From NCBI RefSeq assembly GCF_021483235.1, contig NZ_JAKEEC010000025.1, positions 1 through 62,571 of the forward strand: 62,571 nucleotides of DNA, given 5' to 3'. The stretch's first letter is position 1; each line of letters starts with the position of its first letter. Source of the DNA: Arthrobacter alkaliphilus. GTDB lineage: Bacteria; Actinomycetota; Actinomycetes; Actinomycetales; Micrococcaceae. Under the pieces are notes generated by a model. The model did no database searches and was not told the DNA's origin. It saw nothing but the letters and a program-made list of their open reading frames with translations. This document shows positions 9,008 to 17,725 of this stretch, piece after piece. The position numbers were made by a program, and so were the translations under genes.

Positions 9008-9066
9008 TATTTGTTCATTATGATCTAATATGAGGCGAGTCACAACGACAGCTGGAGAAATAACCC
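9008..9066. promoter_or_regulatory. AT-rich divergent promoter region between GntR gene and hydrolases
   Basis: This 59-bp spacer is strikingly AT-rich in a GC-rich window. It contains TATGAT (9019-9024) and TAATAT (9026-9031), either of which could be a -10 box for the rightward hydrolase genes. The imperfect dyad TCATTATGATCTAATATGA (9016-9033) covers both and is a plausible operator for the neighbouring GntR regulator. No convincing -35 hexamer was found. The hydrolase ribosome site GGAG is at 9054-9057. Confidence 0.45.
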
Positions 9067-9945
9067 GTGCGACGCACACTTCCCCTCATCGCAGCCCAGG
9101 CCGAGCCGCGGCTGATCGGTGAGCCCCTCACGGCATTTGCGGCCGAGGTCCATGACGCCCTCACGGCCCAGCCACACAGCAAGCTCGTGGTCTTCCCGGA
9201 ACTGCACCTCTTCTGTGACACCTACCCCGATCAGCAGCGCACGGAAGTGCTGCAAGCGTCCGCCGAGCCCCTGGAAGGGCCCCGCGTCAAGGAACTGCGG
9301 GAACTTGCGGCAGACCTGGGTATCTGGCTGGTCCCGGGGAGCGTCTGCGAGCGCGGCCCCGAGGGACAGTTGTTCAACACACAGCTCGTCCTCTCCCCTG
9401 ACGGCGGCCTTGCCGGTTACTACCGCAAGATCTTCCCATGGCGCCCCTTCGAGCCGTACGACCCGGGCGAGCGGTTCACCACCGTCGACCTGGACGGAAT
9501 CGGCAGGGTGGGCCTGAACATCTGCTACGACGCTTGGTTTCCGGAGGTAACCCGCCAGTTGGCATGGATGGGAGCCGAAGTGATCCTCAACGTCGTCAAA
9601 ACCACGACGCCGGACCGCCGCCAGGAACTCGTCCTCGCCAAGGCGAACGCTATTGTGAACCAGGTCTTCATGGTCAGCGTCAATTGCGCGGGACCCACCG
9701 GCAAAGGCCAGAGTCTGATCGTCGACCCCGAGGGCAACACCGTAGCCGAAGCCGACGACGCCGCCCCGGCCTTGCTCGCCGCGGAACTGGACCTATCCGC
9801 CGTCGAGCATGTCCGAACGCACGGCACCGAAAACCTCAACCGCCCCTGGTCCCAATTCCGCCCCGGCGAGCCCGCTATCGAACTGCCCGTCTACCAAGGC
9901 CGCATCGACCCCACCACCTGGACCCCGCGGTCCGCAAACCACTAA
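9067..9945 (+). CDS. Carbon-nitrogen hydrolase (nitrilase superfamily), copy 1
   Basis: A 292-residue cytoplasmic amidase/carbamoylase-type enzyme. The catalytic triad is readable as Glu45 (VVFPELH), Lys121 (GYYRKIFPW) and Cys153 (LNICYDAWFPE). This superfamily hydrolyses nitriles, amides or N-carbamoyl groups; this sequence alone does not settle which. Translation starts at GTG with GGAG nine bases upstream. It is followed 17 bp later by a second member of the superfamily and then an NCS1 permease, consistent with uptake and stepwise hydrolysis of a ureido or amide compound. Confidence 0.92.
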   Translation: MRRTLPLIAAQAEPRLIGEPLTAFAAEVHDALTAQPHSKLVVFPELHLFCDTYPDQQRTEVLQASAEPLEGPRVKELRELAADLGIWLVPGSVCERGPEGQLFNTQLVLSPDGGLAGYYRKIFPWRPFEPYDPGERFTTVDLDGIGRVGLNICYDAWFPEVTRQLAWMGAEVILNVVKTTTPDRRQELVLAKANAIVNQVFMVSVNCAGPTGKGQSLIVDPEGNTVAEADDAAPALLAAELDLSAVEHVRTHGTENLNRPWSQFRPGEPAIELPVYQGRIDPTTWTPRSANH

Positions 9946-9962
9946 GGAACCGAAGGATTTCC

Positions 9963-10745
9963 GTGCGCATCACCCTAGCCCAGATCGATTCCGGTACAGA
10001 CGTGGGCCGGAACCTCGAGCTCATTGACTCTTACTGCGCCCGGGCCGCGGCGGAAGGTTCCGAGCTCATCGTGTTCCCGGAGTACTCGACGTATGAGAAG
10101 GCCCGGGTGGACCGGAGCTTCGCGGACAAGGCGGAACCTCTCGACGGCCCGGTCGCATCGCAGATCCACGCCACAGCGGCACGTCACGGCATCGCCGTCG
10201 TCGCCGGCCTCCTCGAGACGACCGGGGAACACGGGCGGGCCTTCAATACCCTGGTGGCCATCGGAGCCGACGGTTCGCGCCTGGCCAGCTACCGGAAAAT
10301 CCACCTCTTCGATTGCCAGGGGTTCCGCGAGTCGGAGTACATCAAGCCAGCCCCGGAGCCTGTACCCGTCACGTTTTCCTGGGGCGGGGTGGTCTTCGGA
10401 CTGATGACCTGCTACGACCTTCGCTTCCCCGAGCTGGCGCGCCGCCTGGCCGACGGCGGAGCGCAGGTGCTCCTCGTCTGTTCATCGTGGGTGCCGGGAA
10501 CCGCGAAGACCGAACAGTGGGCTACTTTGGCCAAGGCTCGAGCCATAGAAAACGGCGTGTACGTGGCAGCCGTATCCCAAACTCCGGCGGTATCCATCGG
10601 AAACAGCATGCTCGTGCACCCCCTTGGTACTGTCCTGCAACGCCTTGGCAAGGAGCCGGGTTCCGTCACGCTGGAGGTTCCCCTCGACGCCGTCCGGGAT
10701 GCGCGGGAACTGTTTCCGACGTGGAAGCACCACCGGCTCAGCTAG
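9963..10745 (+). CDS. Carbon-nitrogen hydrolase (nitrilase superfamily), copy 2
   Basis: A 260-residue enzyme of the same superfamily as its upstream neighbour, but of the shorter omega-amidase-like type. The triad is Glu40 (LIVFPEYST), Lys112 (SYRKIHLFD) and Cys150 (LMTCYDLRFPE). The GTG at 9963 is chosen because GAAGGA lies five bases upstream and the protein then begins with the family's VRITLAQ strand; the frame is open further upstream but that part overlaps copy 1. The two copies are clearly diverged, so they probably act on different substrates or successive intermediates. Confidence 0.92.
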   Translation: MRITLAQIDSGTDVGRNLELIDSYCARAAAEGSELIVFPEYSTYEKARVDRSFADKAEPLDGPVASQIHATAARHGIAVVAGLLETTGEHGRAFNTLVAIGADGSRLASYRKIHLFDCQGFRESEYIKPAPEPVPVTFSWGGVVFGLMTCYDLRFPELARRLADGGAQVLLVCSSWVPGTAKTEQWATLAKARAIENGVYVAAVSQTPAVSIGNSMLVHPLGTVLQRLGKEPGSVTLEVPLDAVRDARELFPTWKHHRLS

Positions 10746-10825
10746 GAGTGCACACTCCCTTCGAGGCCGGCCGACTCTTTGCCACACCAACCCCAGGATG
10801 CCCATGCATCAGAAGGAGATCCATC

Positions 10826-12274
10826 ATGAGCACAACCACCGAAAGACGATCAGGCGGACTGGAGGTCCGTTCGATCGACTACGTGCCGCTGAATGAGCGG
10901 CATGGCAAGGTCTCCCATATCGGGCCACTCTGGTTTGTCAGCAATGCCCAGATCGCCACCTTGGCGGTGGGATTGATCAGCATCACCACCGGAGGCAACC
11001 TGGTGTGGTCGTTGATCGCGATCGCCCTCGGAGTGCTGATTGGCACGCTCTTCATGGCGGCCCATTCCTCCCAAGGCCCCCAGCTCGGCCTCCCCCAGAT
11101 GATCCAGTCCCGGCCGCAATTTGGCTACATCGGCGCCCTGTTGGTGTGGCTGTTCGCCTACCTCCAGTACGCCGGATTCAACATCTTCAACACCATCCTT
11201 GCCGGCCAAGCGATCAAGGAATCGCTCAACGTCGGCTCGCCGAACCTCTGGTTCTGGGTGGTGACCATTGTCGCCGTCGTCATCGCGCTCTTCGGCTACG
11301 ACCTCATCCACGCTTTCGAGCGCTACCTCACCTACCTGACCATCGCGATGCTGGCACTGCTTACGATCGCGGCGTTCCACCTGACCGTCCCCGCCGGCAT
11401 GTTCAACCTCGGCGACTTCCACCTGGTGCCCTTCCTGGGACAACTGGGGGTCGCGGCCGGCTACCAGATCTCCTGGGCCATCTACGTCTCCGACTATTCC
11501 CGCTACCTGCCACCCGCCAAGGGTCGCGGCACCTTCGCGTGGACTTTCTGGGGCAGTGCGCTCGGCGGCATCTGGGTCATGTTCCTGGGCGCCTACATCG
11601 CTGCTGCCGCCGGAGAGAACTTCGAAGCCATCGGCTCGATCAAGTCGACGGCGGACCAGCTGTTCGGCGGTTTCGGCGCCATCGCCTTGTTCGTCGCCGC
11701 CTTGGGCCTGCTGTCCGTGACTGCGTTGAACATGTACGGCGGATCACTGACGCTCATCTCTTCCATGGACAGCCTGCGGCCAATCCGGCCGACGCTGAAG
11801 CTCCGGGTCATCACGATCGCCGTCACCGCGCTTATCTCCGTCATCCTGGCCAACCTGGCCTCGGAGGACTTCTTGGCCAACTTCAACGACTTCCTGCTGC
11901 TGGTGCTGTACTTCTTCATTCCGTGGACGGCCGTGAACCTCACCGACTACTTCATCGTCCGCAAGGGCCACTACGCCATCGCCGAAATCTTCAAAGCAGA
12001 CGGAATCTACGGACGGTGGGGCTGGCCAGGCATCATCGCCTACCTCGTGGGCTTTGTGGTGATGATTCCCTTCTTCTCCGCGGGGAAGCTGTTCGTCGGG
12101 CCCGTAGCCCACGCCCTTGATGGCGCCGACATCTCCCTTTTCATCGGCCTCCCGGTTGCCGCATTCCTATACTGGCTGCTGACCCGACGGCTCGACGTCG
12201 ACGCCGAGACCCGCCTGGCCAAGGCCGAGGCCGACGCGCTGGAGGAAGCCGCGCACGAACACATCCTGCCGTAA
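10826..12274 (+). CDS. NCS1-family permease, copy 2
   Basis: A 482-residue twelve-helix transporter with the NCS1 N-terminal signature RSIDYVPLNERHGK, then GPLWFVSNAQIATL and GPQLGLPQMIQSRPQFGYIG, and the loop PWTAVNLTDYFIV. The ATG at 10826 has AGAAGGAG seven bases upstream, which makes the longer open frame to 10313 a shadow of the preceding gene. Last gene of the hydrolase transcript, 80 bp after copy 2 of the hydrolase. It differs substantially from permease copy 1, so the two may import different compounds. Confidence 0.93.
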   Translation: MSTTTERRSGGLEVRSIDYVPLNERHGKVSHIGPLWFVSNAQIATLAVGLISITTGGNLVWSLIAIALGVLIGTLFMAAHSSQGPQLGLPQMIQSRPQFGYIGALLVWLFAYLQYAGFNIFNTILAGQAIKESLNVGSPNLWFWVVTIVAVVIALFGYDLIHAFERYLTYLTIAMLALLTIAAFHLTVPAGMFNLGDFHLVPFLGQLGVAAGYQISWAIYVSDYSRYLPPAKGRGTFAWTFWGSALGGIWVMFLGAYIAAAAGENFEAIGSIKSTADQLFGGFGAIALFVAALGLLSVTALNMYGGSLTLISSMDSLRPIRPTLKLRVITIAVTALISVILANLASEDFLANFNDFLLLVLYFFIPWTAVNLTDYFIVRKGHYAIAEIFKADGIYGRWGWPGIIAYLVGFVVMIPFFSAGKLFVGPVAHALDGADISLFIGLPVAAFLYWLLTRRLDVDAETRLAKAEADALEEAAHEHILP

Positions 12275-12431
12275 CCAGGCAAGCCGGCGTCGGGCGGACC
12301 GCGTCCCAGTGATTCCTGTGCCCGGAGAGATAAATGTGACGTGGGTGACATTTGCGACCTTTGATGCGAAGGTTGTCACGCGAGTTGACTAATCTGTCAA
12401 TTCGGGTCTCATTTATCCTCAGGGAGAATAC

Positions 12432-13655
12432 GTGAAGAAGATCCTTAGCGTTTCCGGGGCATTATTGCTTTTGCTGAGTGCGGTCTCAGCCACGGCGCCG
12501 GCGGCCGTTGCCCAACCATCTCCGTCCGCCAATTGGCACGCGGAGAAGGTGTGCGCCGATGCCCCGGCTGGCGCAGCCTCGTGTTTTGCACTCAAGTACG
12601 TCGACGATTCGGCCCCCGCCAAGGCGTCGAAGGGCGGACAAACCCAGCCTGCTTCGAGCACGCCGCCCGCCGCCGGAAAGACCCCTGCGGACATCCAGAG
12701 CGCCTACAACATCACCGGCCTCGCGTCAGGCGGCCGAACCGTCGCAGTAGTGGATGCCTACGGCTATCCAAACCTTGAGAGCGATCTCGGCGTCTACCGC
12801 GCACAATTCGGCCTTCCGGCATGCACGGTCAGCAACGGCTGCCTCAGCATCAAGGACCAAAACGGCGGCAACAAGCTTCCTGCCTTCAACTCCGGATGGG
12901 CCGACGAAACGGCTCTCGACGTCGACGCGGTCTCGGCGGCTTGTCCCGACTGCAAGATCCTCGTGGTGCAGGCGAAAACCGCCGGCCTCACAGATCTTGG
13001 CACCGCCGTCACAACGGCTGCCAACCAGCCCGGCGTCGTGGCGATCTCCAACAGCTACGGCGGCGGGGATTCCGCAGACGCCACCTACGGCGCGTACTAC
13101 AACCACCCGGGCATCGCGGTGACAGCCTCGACCGGCGACAACGGGTACACCGGCTCGTCCTACCCCTCGTCCTCGAGCTACGTCACTGCCGTGGGAGGCA
13201 CATCGCTGGTCAAGAACACTAGTGCTCGCGGATGGGGCGAGACAGCCTGGTCCGGCTCGGGATCCGGATGCTCCAGCGTCAATGCCGCATTGCCGGCCGC
13301 CGCGGCCTTCGGCACAGGGTGCAGCAAGCGCGCGTCGGCCGACGTCTCCGCCGTCGCCGATCCGCAGACCGGCCTGTCAGTGTATGCACCGAGCAGCAGC
13401 ACCGCTTCCTCATGGTCCCAGTACGGAGGAACCAGCCTGTCCTCGCCTCTGATCGCGGCCATGTATGCGCTGTCCGGGAATACCGGCAACTCCACAACGC
13501 TGGCCAACTCCCTTCCGTACACGCACTCCGGGAACTTCAATGACGTCACGTCGGGGTCAACGGGCACCTGCCCCACGACCCAATGGTGCGTCTCCGGCAC
13601 CGGTTGGGACGGACCCACGGGTGTCGGCACCCCGAACGGTGTGGCCGGACTCTAA
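12432..13655 (+). CDS. Secreted sedolisin-type (S53) serine peptidase
   Basis: A 407-residue exported protease. A Lys-Lys signal peptide with a hydrophobic stretch ends near AVAQ (about 28). The sedolisin Glu-x3-Asp pair is E159/D163 (WADETALDVD), an Asp near 304 (SADVSAVADP) fits the oxyanion acid, and the nucleophile is Ser335 in GGTSLSSP. The C-terminal FNDVTSGSTG and GWDGPTGVGTPNG match the family calcium site. The usual ~150-200 residue propeptide is missing: only ~65 residues with two cysteines precede the catalytic domain. GTG start, AGGGAG five bases upstream. Such enzymes are usually acid-active endopeptidases. Confidence 0.87.
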   Translation: MKKILSVSGALLLLLSAVSATAPAAVAQPSPSANWHAEKVCADAPAGAASCFALKYVDDSAPAKASKGGQTQPASSTPPAAGKTPADIQSAYNITGLASGGRTVAVVDAYGYPNLESDLGVYRAQFGLPACTVSNGCLSIKDQNGGNKLPAFNSGWADETALDVDAVSAACPDCKILVVQAKTAGLTDLGTAVTTAANQPGVVAISNSYGGGDSADATYGAYYNHPGIAVTASTGDNGYTGSSYPSSSSYVTAVGGTSLVKNTSARGWGETAWSGSGSGCSSVNAALPAAAAFGTGCSKRASADVSAVADPQTGLSVYAPSSSTASSWSQYGGTSLSSPLIAAMYALSGNTGNSTTLANSLPYTHSGNFNDVTSGSTGTCPTTQWCVSGTGWDGPTGVGTPNGVAGL

Positions 13656-13676
13656 ACGTGCAGTAATTGCTTGAGG

Positions 13677-13704
13677 GTGGCCGGCGTCCTAGGACGCCGG
13701 CCAC
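13677..13704 (+). terminator. Perfect 28-bp palindrome after the sedolisin gene
   Basis: GTGGCCGGCGTCCT is followed directly by its exact complement, 22 bp after the protease stop. This can fold into a strong GC-rich stem; only a weak T-rich stretch (TCTTGTGTCT) follows. It most likely terminates the sedolisin transcript. Confidence 0.75.
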
Positions 13705-13741
13705 TCTTGTGTCTGGGCAGCGTCACGCAGAGCAAGTTTTC

Positions 13742-13791
13742 GGCTCCTCGACTAACCGCGGGCCCCGTCATTCCGCGGTTCCGGAGGAGCC
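13742..13791 (-). terminator. Two-part hairpin downstream of the flagellar operon
   Basis: An outer 8-bp stem (GGCTCCTC / GAGGAGCC) encloses an inner 8-bp stem (AACCGCGG / CCGCGGTT). It lies about 55 bp beyond the flgE stop in the direction of flagellar transcription, so it is a candidate end of the flgB-flgE transcript. There is no T-tract. Confidence 0.55.
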
Positions 13792-13845
13792 ATAGCTCCA
13801 AAAAAGTGCGTGGCGTGACGCGGCCACCCTGGTTTTCCGCGATCT

Positions 13846-15018
13846 TTAGTGCTTCAGGTTCGTCAGCTCCTGCAGAACCTCGTCCGACGTCGTGATGATG
13901 CGGGCGTTCGCCTGGAAGCCGCGCTGGGCCACGATCAGGTTGGTGAATTCCTGCGAGAGGTCCACGTTGGACATTTCCAGGGCCCCTGCAGTCAAGGTTC
14001 CGAGTCCGGCGTCGCCCGGCGCGCCCACTTGGGCCGCCCCGGAGTTGGCGGTAGCCACGTAGGCGGAGCTACCGGACTTCTCGAGGCCTCCGGGGTTGGT
14101 GAAGCGGGCAAGGGCCACGCGTGCCAGAACCTGCTTGCTGCCATTGCTGAACGAGCCGATCAGGGAGCCGTCGCCACCGAGGGTGAAGGACTCCAGCTTT
14201 CCTGCTTCGGATCCGTTCTGGCTGCCGACCGTGAGCGTGCTCATGGCCGCGAAGCCGGTAACGGCGGACATCTCCACCGAGATGCCGCCGACGGTCATGG
14301 CGCCGCCCGAGGTCAGCGCACCGTTGGAGAAAGTAAGTGTCGTGTTGCCCGTGGCGCCGTTCGCGTCCGCCCCGGCTACGTCCCAGCCGCCCGAGGTGCG
14401 GCTGAACGTCAGCATGAGGCTGCGGGAGGCACCGTCGGCGTCGTACACCTTGACCTGACGCTCCACGCTGCTGCCCACGGCCGCGTCGGACGGCAGGTTC
14501 CCCTCCAGCGACGCCTTCGAGGTGGCGACGGCGGCCGAGGTTGTGTTGGGCGAGAGGGCGATCGGGCCAACAGGACCGCCAAGGTTCAGCACGCCGTTGG
14601 AGGCTGACCAGCCCTGCAGGATGGCACCATCCGGGCTCACGAGGCGGCCGGCTGCGTCCATATCGAACGCGCCTGCCCGAGTGTAGAGCTGCTGGCCCGC
14701 CTTGCTGGTGATGAAGAACCCGTCGCCGGAGATCATCATGTCAGTGGCCCGCCCGGTGTTCTGCGATGAACCCTGGCTGAAGTTGGTGCTGACTCCCGCC
14801 ACGCGCACACCCAGGCCGATCTGGGCGGGGTTGGTGCCGCCGGTTTCGGCCTGCGGGGCGCCCGCGCCCTGGGTCATCTGGGAGAGCGTGTCCTGGAACT
14901 GGGTGGAGGAAGCCTTGAAGCCGGCCGTGTTGACGTTGGCGATGTTGTTTCCTGTGACGTCCAGCATGGTCTGGTGGGCACGGAGGCCGGAGATTCCGGA
15001 GTACAGCGAACGAAGCAT
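13846..15018 (-). CDS. flgE: Flagellar hook protein FlgE
   Basis: A 390-residue axial protein. The N-terminus carries the rod/hook signature MLRSLYSGISGLRAHQTMLD followed by GNNIANVNTAGFK. The C-terminus has VDLSQEFTNLIVAQRGFQAN, the coiled-coil segment shared by rod, hook and junction proteins. The middle is a Ser/Thr/Gly-rich variable domain. AAAGG precedes the ATG by seven bases. It is the last flagellar gene of the minus-strand run: in related actinobacteria motAB and fliLMN follow, but here a convergent protease gene lies beyond a 190-bp spacer. Confidence 0.95.
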   Translation of the reverse strand: MLRSLYSGISGLRAHQTMLDVTGNNIANVNTAGFKASSTQFQDTLSQMTQGAGAPQAETGGTNPAQIGLGVRVAGVSTNFSQGSSQNTGRATDMMISGDGFFITSKAGQQLYTRAGAFDMDAAGRLVSPDGAILQGWSASNGVLNLGGPVGPIALSPNTTSAAVATSKASLEGNLPSDAAVGSSVERQVKVYDADGASRSLMLTFSRTSGGWDVAGADANGATGNTTLTFSNGALTSGGAMTVGGISVEMSAVTGFAAMSTLTVGSQNGSEAGKLESFTLGGDGSLIGSFSNGSKQVLARVALARFTNPGGLEKSGSSAYVATANSGAAQVGAPGDAGLGTLTAGALEMSNVDLSQEFTNLIVAQRGFQANARIITTSDEVLQELTNLKH

Positions 15019-15058
15019 GGTGTTGCCTTTCTTCGGGTGGTTCGGGGGTTTGCGGGAG

Positions 15059-15496
15059 TCAGGTGGTCGGCTTGGCGGCGGCCGTCATCCCGCTGATCGA
15101 ATCAAGCGGAACGTTCACACCTCCGACCGCCACAGTGGGAGTTCCGGCAGCAAAGGAAACCGAACTCGCGACGCCGGAGCCCTTTGTCCCGTCGGCGAGC
15201 ACATAGCTGACGTTTTTGCCGATGACCTTTGCCGCGGCACTGCGCATCTGAAGCGAGAAACTCTCCTTGGATTCCGCGGTGAGCTCCGTCATCTTCTCCA
15301 TCATGGACAGCTGGACGGTTTGGTTCATCATCTGGTTTGTGTCCATGGGGGCACTCGGATCCTGGTTCTTCAGTTGGGTCACCAGGAGGGACATGAACAT
15401 GTTCGAGTCCATGGTCTGCGCGGGTTTGGGCGCCATGGTTCCGGCGGTGGTTCCGGGCTGGACCCGGCTGCTTGCCGCGACGGCTGGGATGGTCAC
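15059..15496 (-). CDS. flgD: Flagellar hook-capping protein FlgD
   Basis: A 145-residue hook assembly scaffold. The core motif is MFMSLLVTQLKNQDPSAPMD, then QMMNQTVQLSMMEKM, which is diagnostic. The GTG start at 15496 is preceded by AAGGAG eight bases away; the open frame continues upstream but only as a shadow of fliK. FlgD here is short, ending soon after one FlgD-type beta segment (IGKNVSYVLADGTKG). It starts 16 bp after the fliK stop and is followed by flgE 40 bp later, the usual hook-assembly order. Confidence 0.93.
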   Translation of the reverse strand: MTIPAVAASSRVQPGTTAGTMAPKPAQTMDSNMFMSLLVTQLKNQDPSAPMDTNQMMNQTVQLSMMEKMTELTAESKESFSLQMRSAAAKVIGKNVSYVLADGTKGSGVASSVSFAAGTPTVAVGGVNVPLDSISGMTAAAKPTT

Positions 15497-15512
15497 TATT
15501 GGCTCTCCTTCA

Positions 15513-17006
15513 TCAGACGAGAATGTCCAGGCTGCTGGTAATGCTTCGGGGAAGGACGACGGCGGTCCGCGGCAGGCGGACGGCCTCGCCGTCGCCACCC
15601 TGTGGGAAGGCAGGGCTCTCGGCCGGGCGCCGGTCCCGCGCATCGGAACCGCGCTGGTCCGAGGCGCCTGCCCAGGCGTCGGGAGGCGCGTTGTGCTCGG
15701 ACAGGTCGAGGCTGGCGCCAAAGCCGGATTCGCCGAGTCCGCGCCGCAGTTCCGGCAGGATGCTGCGAACGGCCTCCCGGCCGGCTTCTCCCGGGGCGAA
15801 CAATTCAATCCGAACCGCGGCCCCTTCGATGTGCGCACGGACGGTCAGCGGCCCGAGGTCTTCGGGGGAAAGCTTCAAGGTCATCACGTGCGAGCCGGGC
15901 GCTGCCGAGGCAAGGGAGAACAGCGGTCCAGACACTTGGGGCAGCAGCTTCGGCGGCTCTGCATGGACCGCCGGCGTTGCCGTGCCTGGAGCGGCTGGCG
16001 AAGGAACGGCCTGGAGCGTCGGGGCCGATGGGACCACCGCCGGAGCCCCCGCCTGAATCGCGGCGGGAAGCCCGGGTGCGGCGGCGGCCTCCTTGTCCTG
16101 CCCGAGGACCTTTGGCGAGTCCTGCTGCGGGGCCTGCTGCGTCGCGGATTCTCCGACAAGAGGTACGACGGCGGTGCCCGGCTCGCCCGGCTGGGCTGCG
16201 GTCGCGGTGGTGCCTGGTTTGGTGGTGCCTGATTTGGTGGTGTCTGGTTCGAGGACGGCGGGCAGCGGCTGTGTGGGCGGGCTGCCGGGACGCAGTGGGT
16301 CGGCAGCTACCGGAGAGGGCTGGACTGGGCTTTGGCCTGCGCTGTGAGCCGATGGCGCTGCCGGCACGTTGCTTGCAGCCGAGCGCACTGCGTTCGAAGG
16401 TGCAGCGCCTACTGCCGTTCCGGCCGGCGCCACTTGGGTGCTGTCCGCGTGCGTCCCGACGACAAGACCCGGGGCTGCCGGGGTGGTGTCGGTAACTGTC
16501 TTGGCCGGCGCCGTACCTGGAACGACGCCGTCTTTGGCCGGCGCACCAACAACCGCGCCAGTCGCCTGCAAGGCAGCGGTTCCTGGCACGGCTGCTGCCG
16601 CCAGGCCACCGGCCGCAGGCGCCACGACCGCCGCGATCCCGCTGGCCGCAGCCGCAGGCGCCGCAACACCCGCCATGCCCGAAATCAGCCCGGCCGCGGG
16701 CGCAACACCCACCGCGGCGGCCGGATCGATACAACCTGCCACATCAACCACGGCCTTGGCGACCTTCGAGGCTTCCGGCTTCGCGGCTCGGGCGACCGTC
16801 CCGGGACGGTCGCCGGCAGGCTTGTCCTGAGTGCCGCCGTCGGGCGCTTGGTGTGCTGACTCGTGGAGGGCCTTCGAGCCGGAGGCGAGCATGCCGCTCA
16901 TCACGGCCTCGAAGCCCGCGGCACCAAGGGCACCGGGCTGCTGCACGGACGAAGGGCCGGTGACAGCCGGACGCGGAGAGGCCGCACGTGCCGGGGGCAA
17001 CTGCAT
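15513..17006 (-). CDS. fliK: FliK-like flagellar hook-length control protein
   Basis: A 497-residue protein with a long Ala/Pro/Gly-rich low-complexity body (roughly residues 30-370) and a compact C-terminal domain. That domain contains LKLSPEDLGPLTVRAHIEGA and RIELFAPGEAGREAVRSILPELRRGL, matching the FliK C-terminal hook-length domain. FliK acts as a molecular ruler and switches export specificity once the hook is complete. The ATG at 17006 overlaps the upstream NlpC/P60 stop by one base (TGATG). The frame is open further upstream, but that part is a shadow of the upstream gene. Confidence 0.88.
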   Translation of the reverse strand: MQLPPARAASPRPAVTGPSSVQQPGALGAAGFEAVMSGMLASGSKALHESAHQAPDGGTQDKPAGDRPGTVARAAKPEASKVAKAVVDVAGCIDPAAAVGVAPAAGLISGMAGVAAPAAAASGIAAVVAPAAGGLAAAAVPGTAALQATGAVVGAPAKDGVVPGTAPAKTVTDTTPAAPGLVVGTHADSTQVAPAGTAVGAAPSNAVRSAASNVPAAPSAHSAGQSPVQPSPVAADPLRPGSPPTQPLPAVLEPDTTKSGTTKPGTTATAAQPGEPGTAVVPLVGESATQQAPQQDSPKVLGQDKEAAAAPGLPAAIQAGAPAVVPSAPTLQAVPSPAAPGTATPAVHAEPPKLLPQVSGPLFSLASAAPGSHVMTLKLSPEDLGPLTVRAHIEGAAVRIELFAPGEAGREAVRSILPELRRGLGESGFGASLDLSEHNAPPDAWAGASDQRGSDARDRRPAESPAFPQGGDGEAVRLPRTAVVLPRSITSSLDILV

Positions 17007-17725
17007 CACGAGCCTCCCGCGGGGACAATGCGGCGTATCGCGGTCAGATTGGACTGCTGTTCCCATGCATCGCGGATCTGGATGGTCTTGCCGGGCACGG
17101 GCGCGTCGATCGCTTTGCCGTTGCCGAGGTAGATGGAGATATGTTCGCCGCCGAAACTGACCAGCAGGTCGCCGGGCTTGGCTTGGGCCAAGGACGCCAC
17201 GGGGGTTCCTTGCCGCATCTGGTCGCTGACGACGCGCGGCAGGTCGACGCCAAGGTCTTTGAACACGCGCTGCACGAAGCCGGAGCAATCCATACCCACT
17301 GCCGGGTTCGTGCCGCCCCAAACATAGGGCACACCCACGTATTTCTTGGCGTCGGCCACCACGGCATCCCCGGTCACACCGCCGGCAGCCTTGGGTGTGG
17401 CGGCACCCGAAATCGCGCCCAGGCTACTGCCGAGGCCCGCGATACCGAGGCCCGAGGCACCGAGGCCCGAAGCGCCGGCGATGGCGGTGCTGCCGCCGAG
17501 CCCGTCGGAAAAAGCGGCTTGTCCCGCCTCCGGCGTTGTCGAGCCCCCGACGGCCGTGCTCAACGCTTGCGCGAAGGACGCCGCATCGGTCGAAGAGGCG
17601 GCGCCGGCGGAAGGGTTTGCTGTGCCGGAGGCCGCGGCAGACGCCTGTGGGCGGATGCCTTGGGTGAGTTGCTGCAGCATCGATTCGATGCTCTGGATGC
17701 GCCCGATGGCCTCGGTCATGCTCAT
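17006..17725 (-). CDS. Flagellar-operon NlpC/P60 (C40) peptidoglycan endopeptidase
   Basis: A 239-residue protein with a C-terminal NlpC/P60 domain (about 118-239). The catalytic Cys147 is in GMDCSGFVQR and His195 in GEHISIYLG, with a polar third residue in the AIDAP region. The N-terminus (TEAIGRIQSIESMLQQLTQG) lacks a signal peptide, so export may be through the flagellar secretion system. A Gly/Leu/Ala repeat (GASGLG units, about 84-100) links the two parts. It is coupled to fliJ upstream (4-bp overlap) and fliK downstream (1-bp overlap). By position it takes the role that FlgJ plays in proteobacteria: opening peptidoglycan for the rod. Confidence 0.88.
   Translation of the reverse strand: MSMTEAIGRIQSIESMLQQLTQGIRPQASAAASGTANPSAGAASSTDAASFAQALSTAVGGSTTPEAGQAAFSDGLGGSTAIAGASGLGASGLGIAGLGSSLGAISGAATPKAAGGVTGDAVVADAKKYVGVPYVWGGTNPAVGMDCSGFVQRVFKDLGVDLPRVVSDQMRQGTPVASLAQAKPGDLLVSFGGEHISIYLGNGKAIDAPVPGKTIQIRDAWEQQSNLTAIRRIVPAGGS

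Noticed and set aside
10313..10825. Earlier start for NCS1 permease copy 2
   Set aside because: The upstream part overlaps the second hydrolase out of frame, and a strong AGAAGGAG site precedes the ATG at 10826.
17007..17321. N-terminal extension of fliK
   Set aside because: The extension is a shadow of the NlpC/P60 gene; the TGATG overlap fixes the start at 17006.
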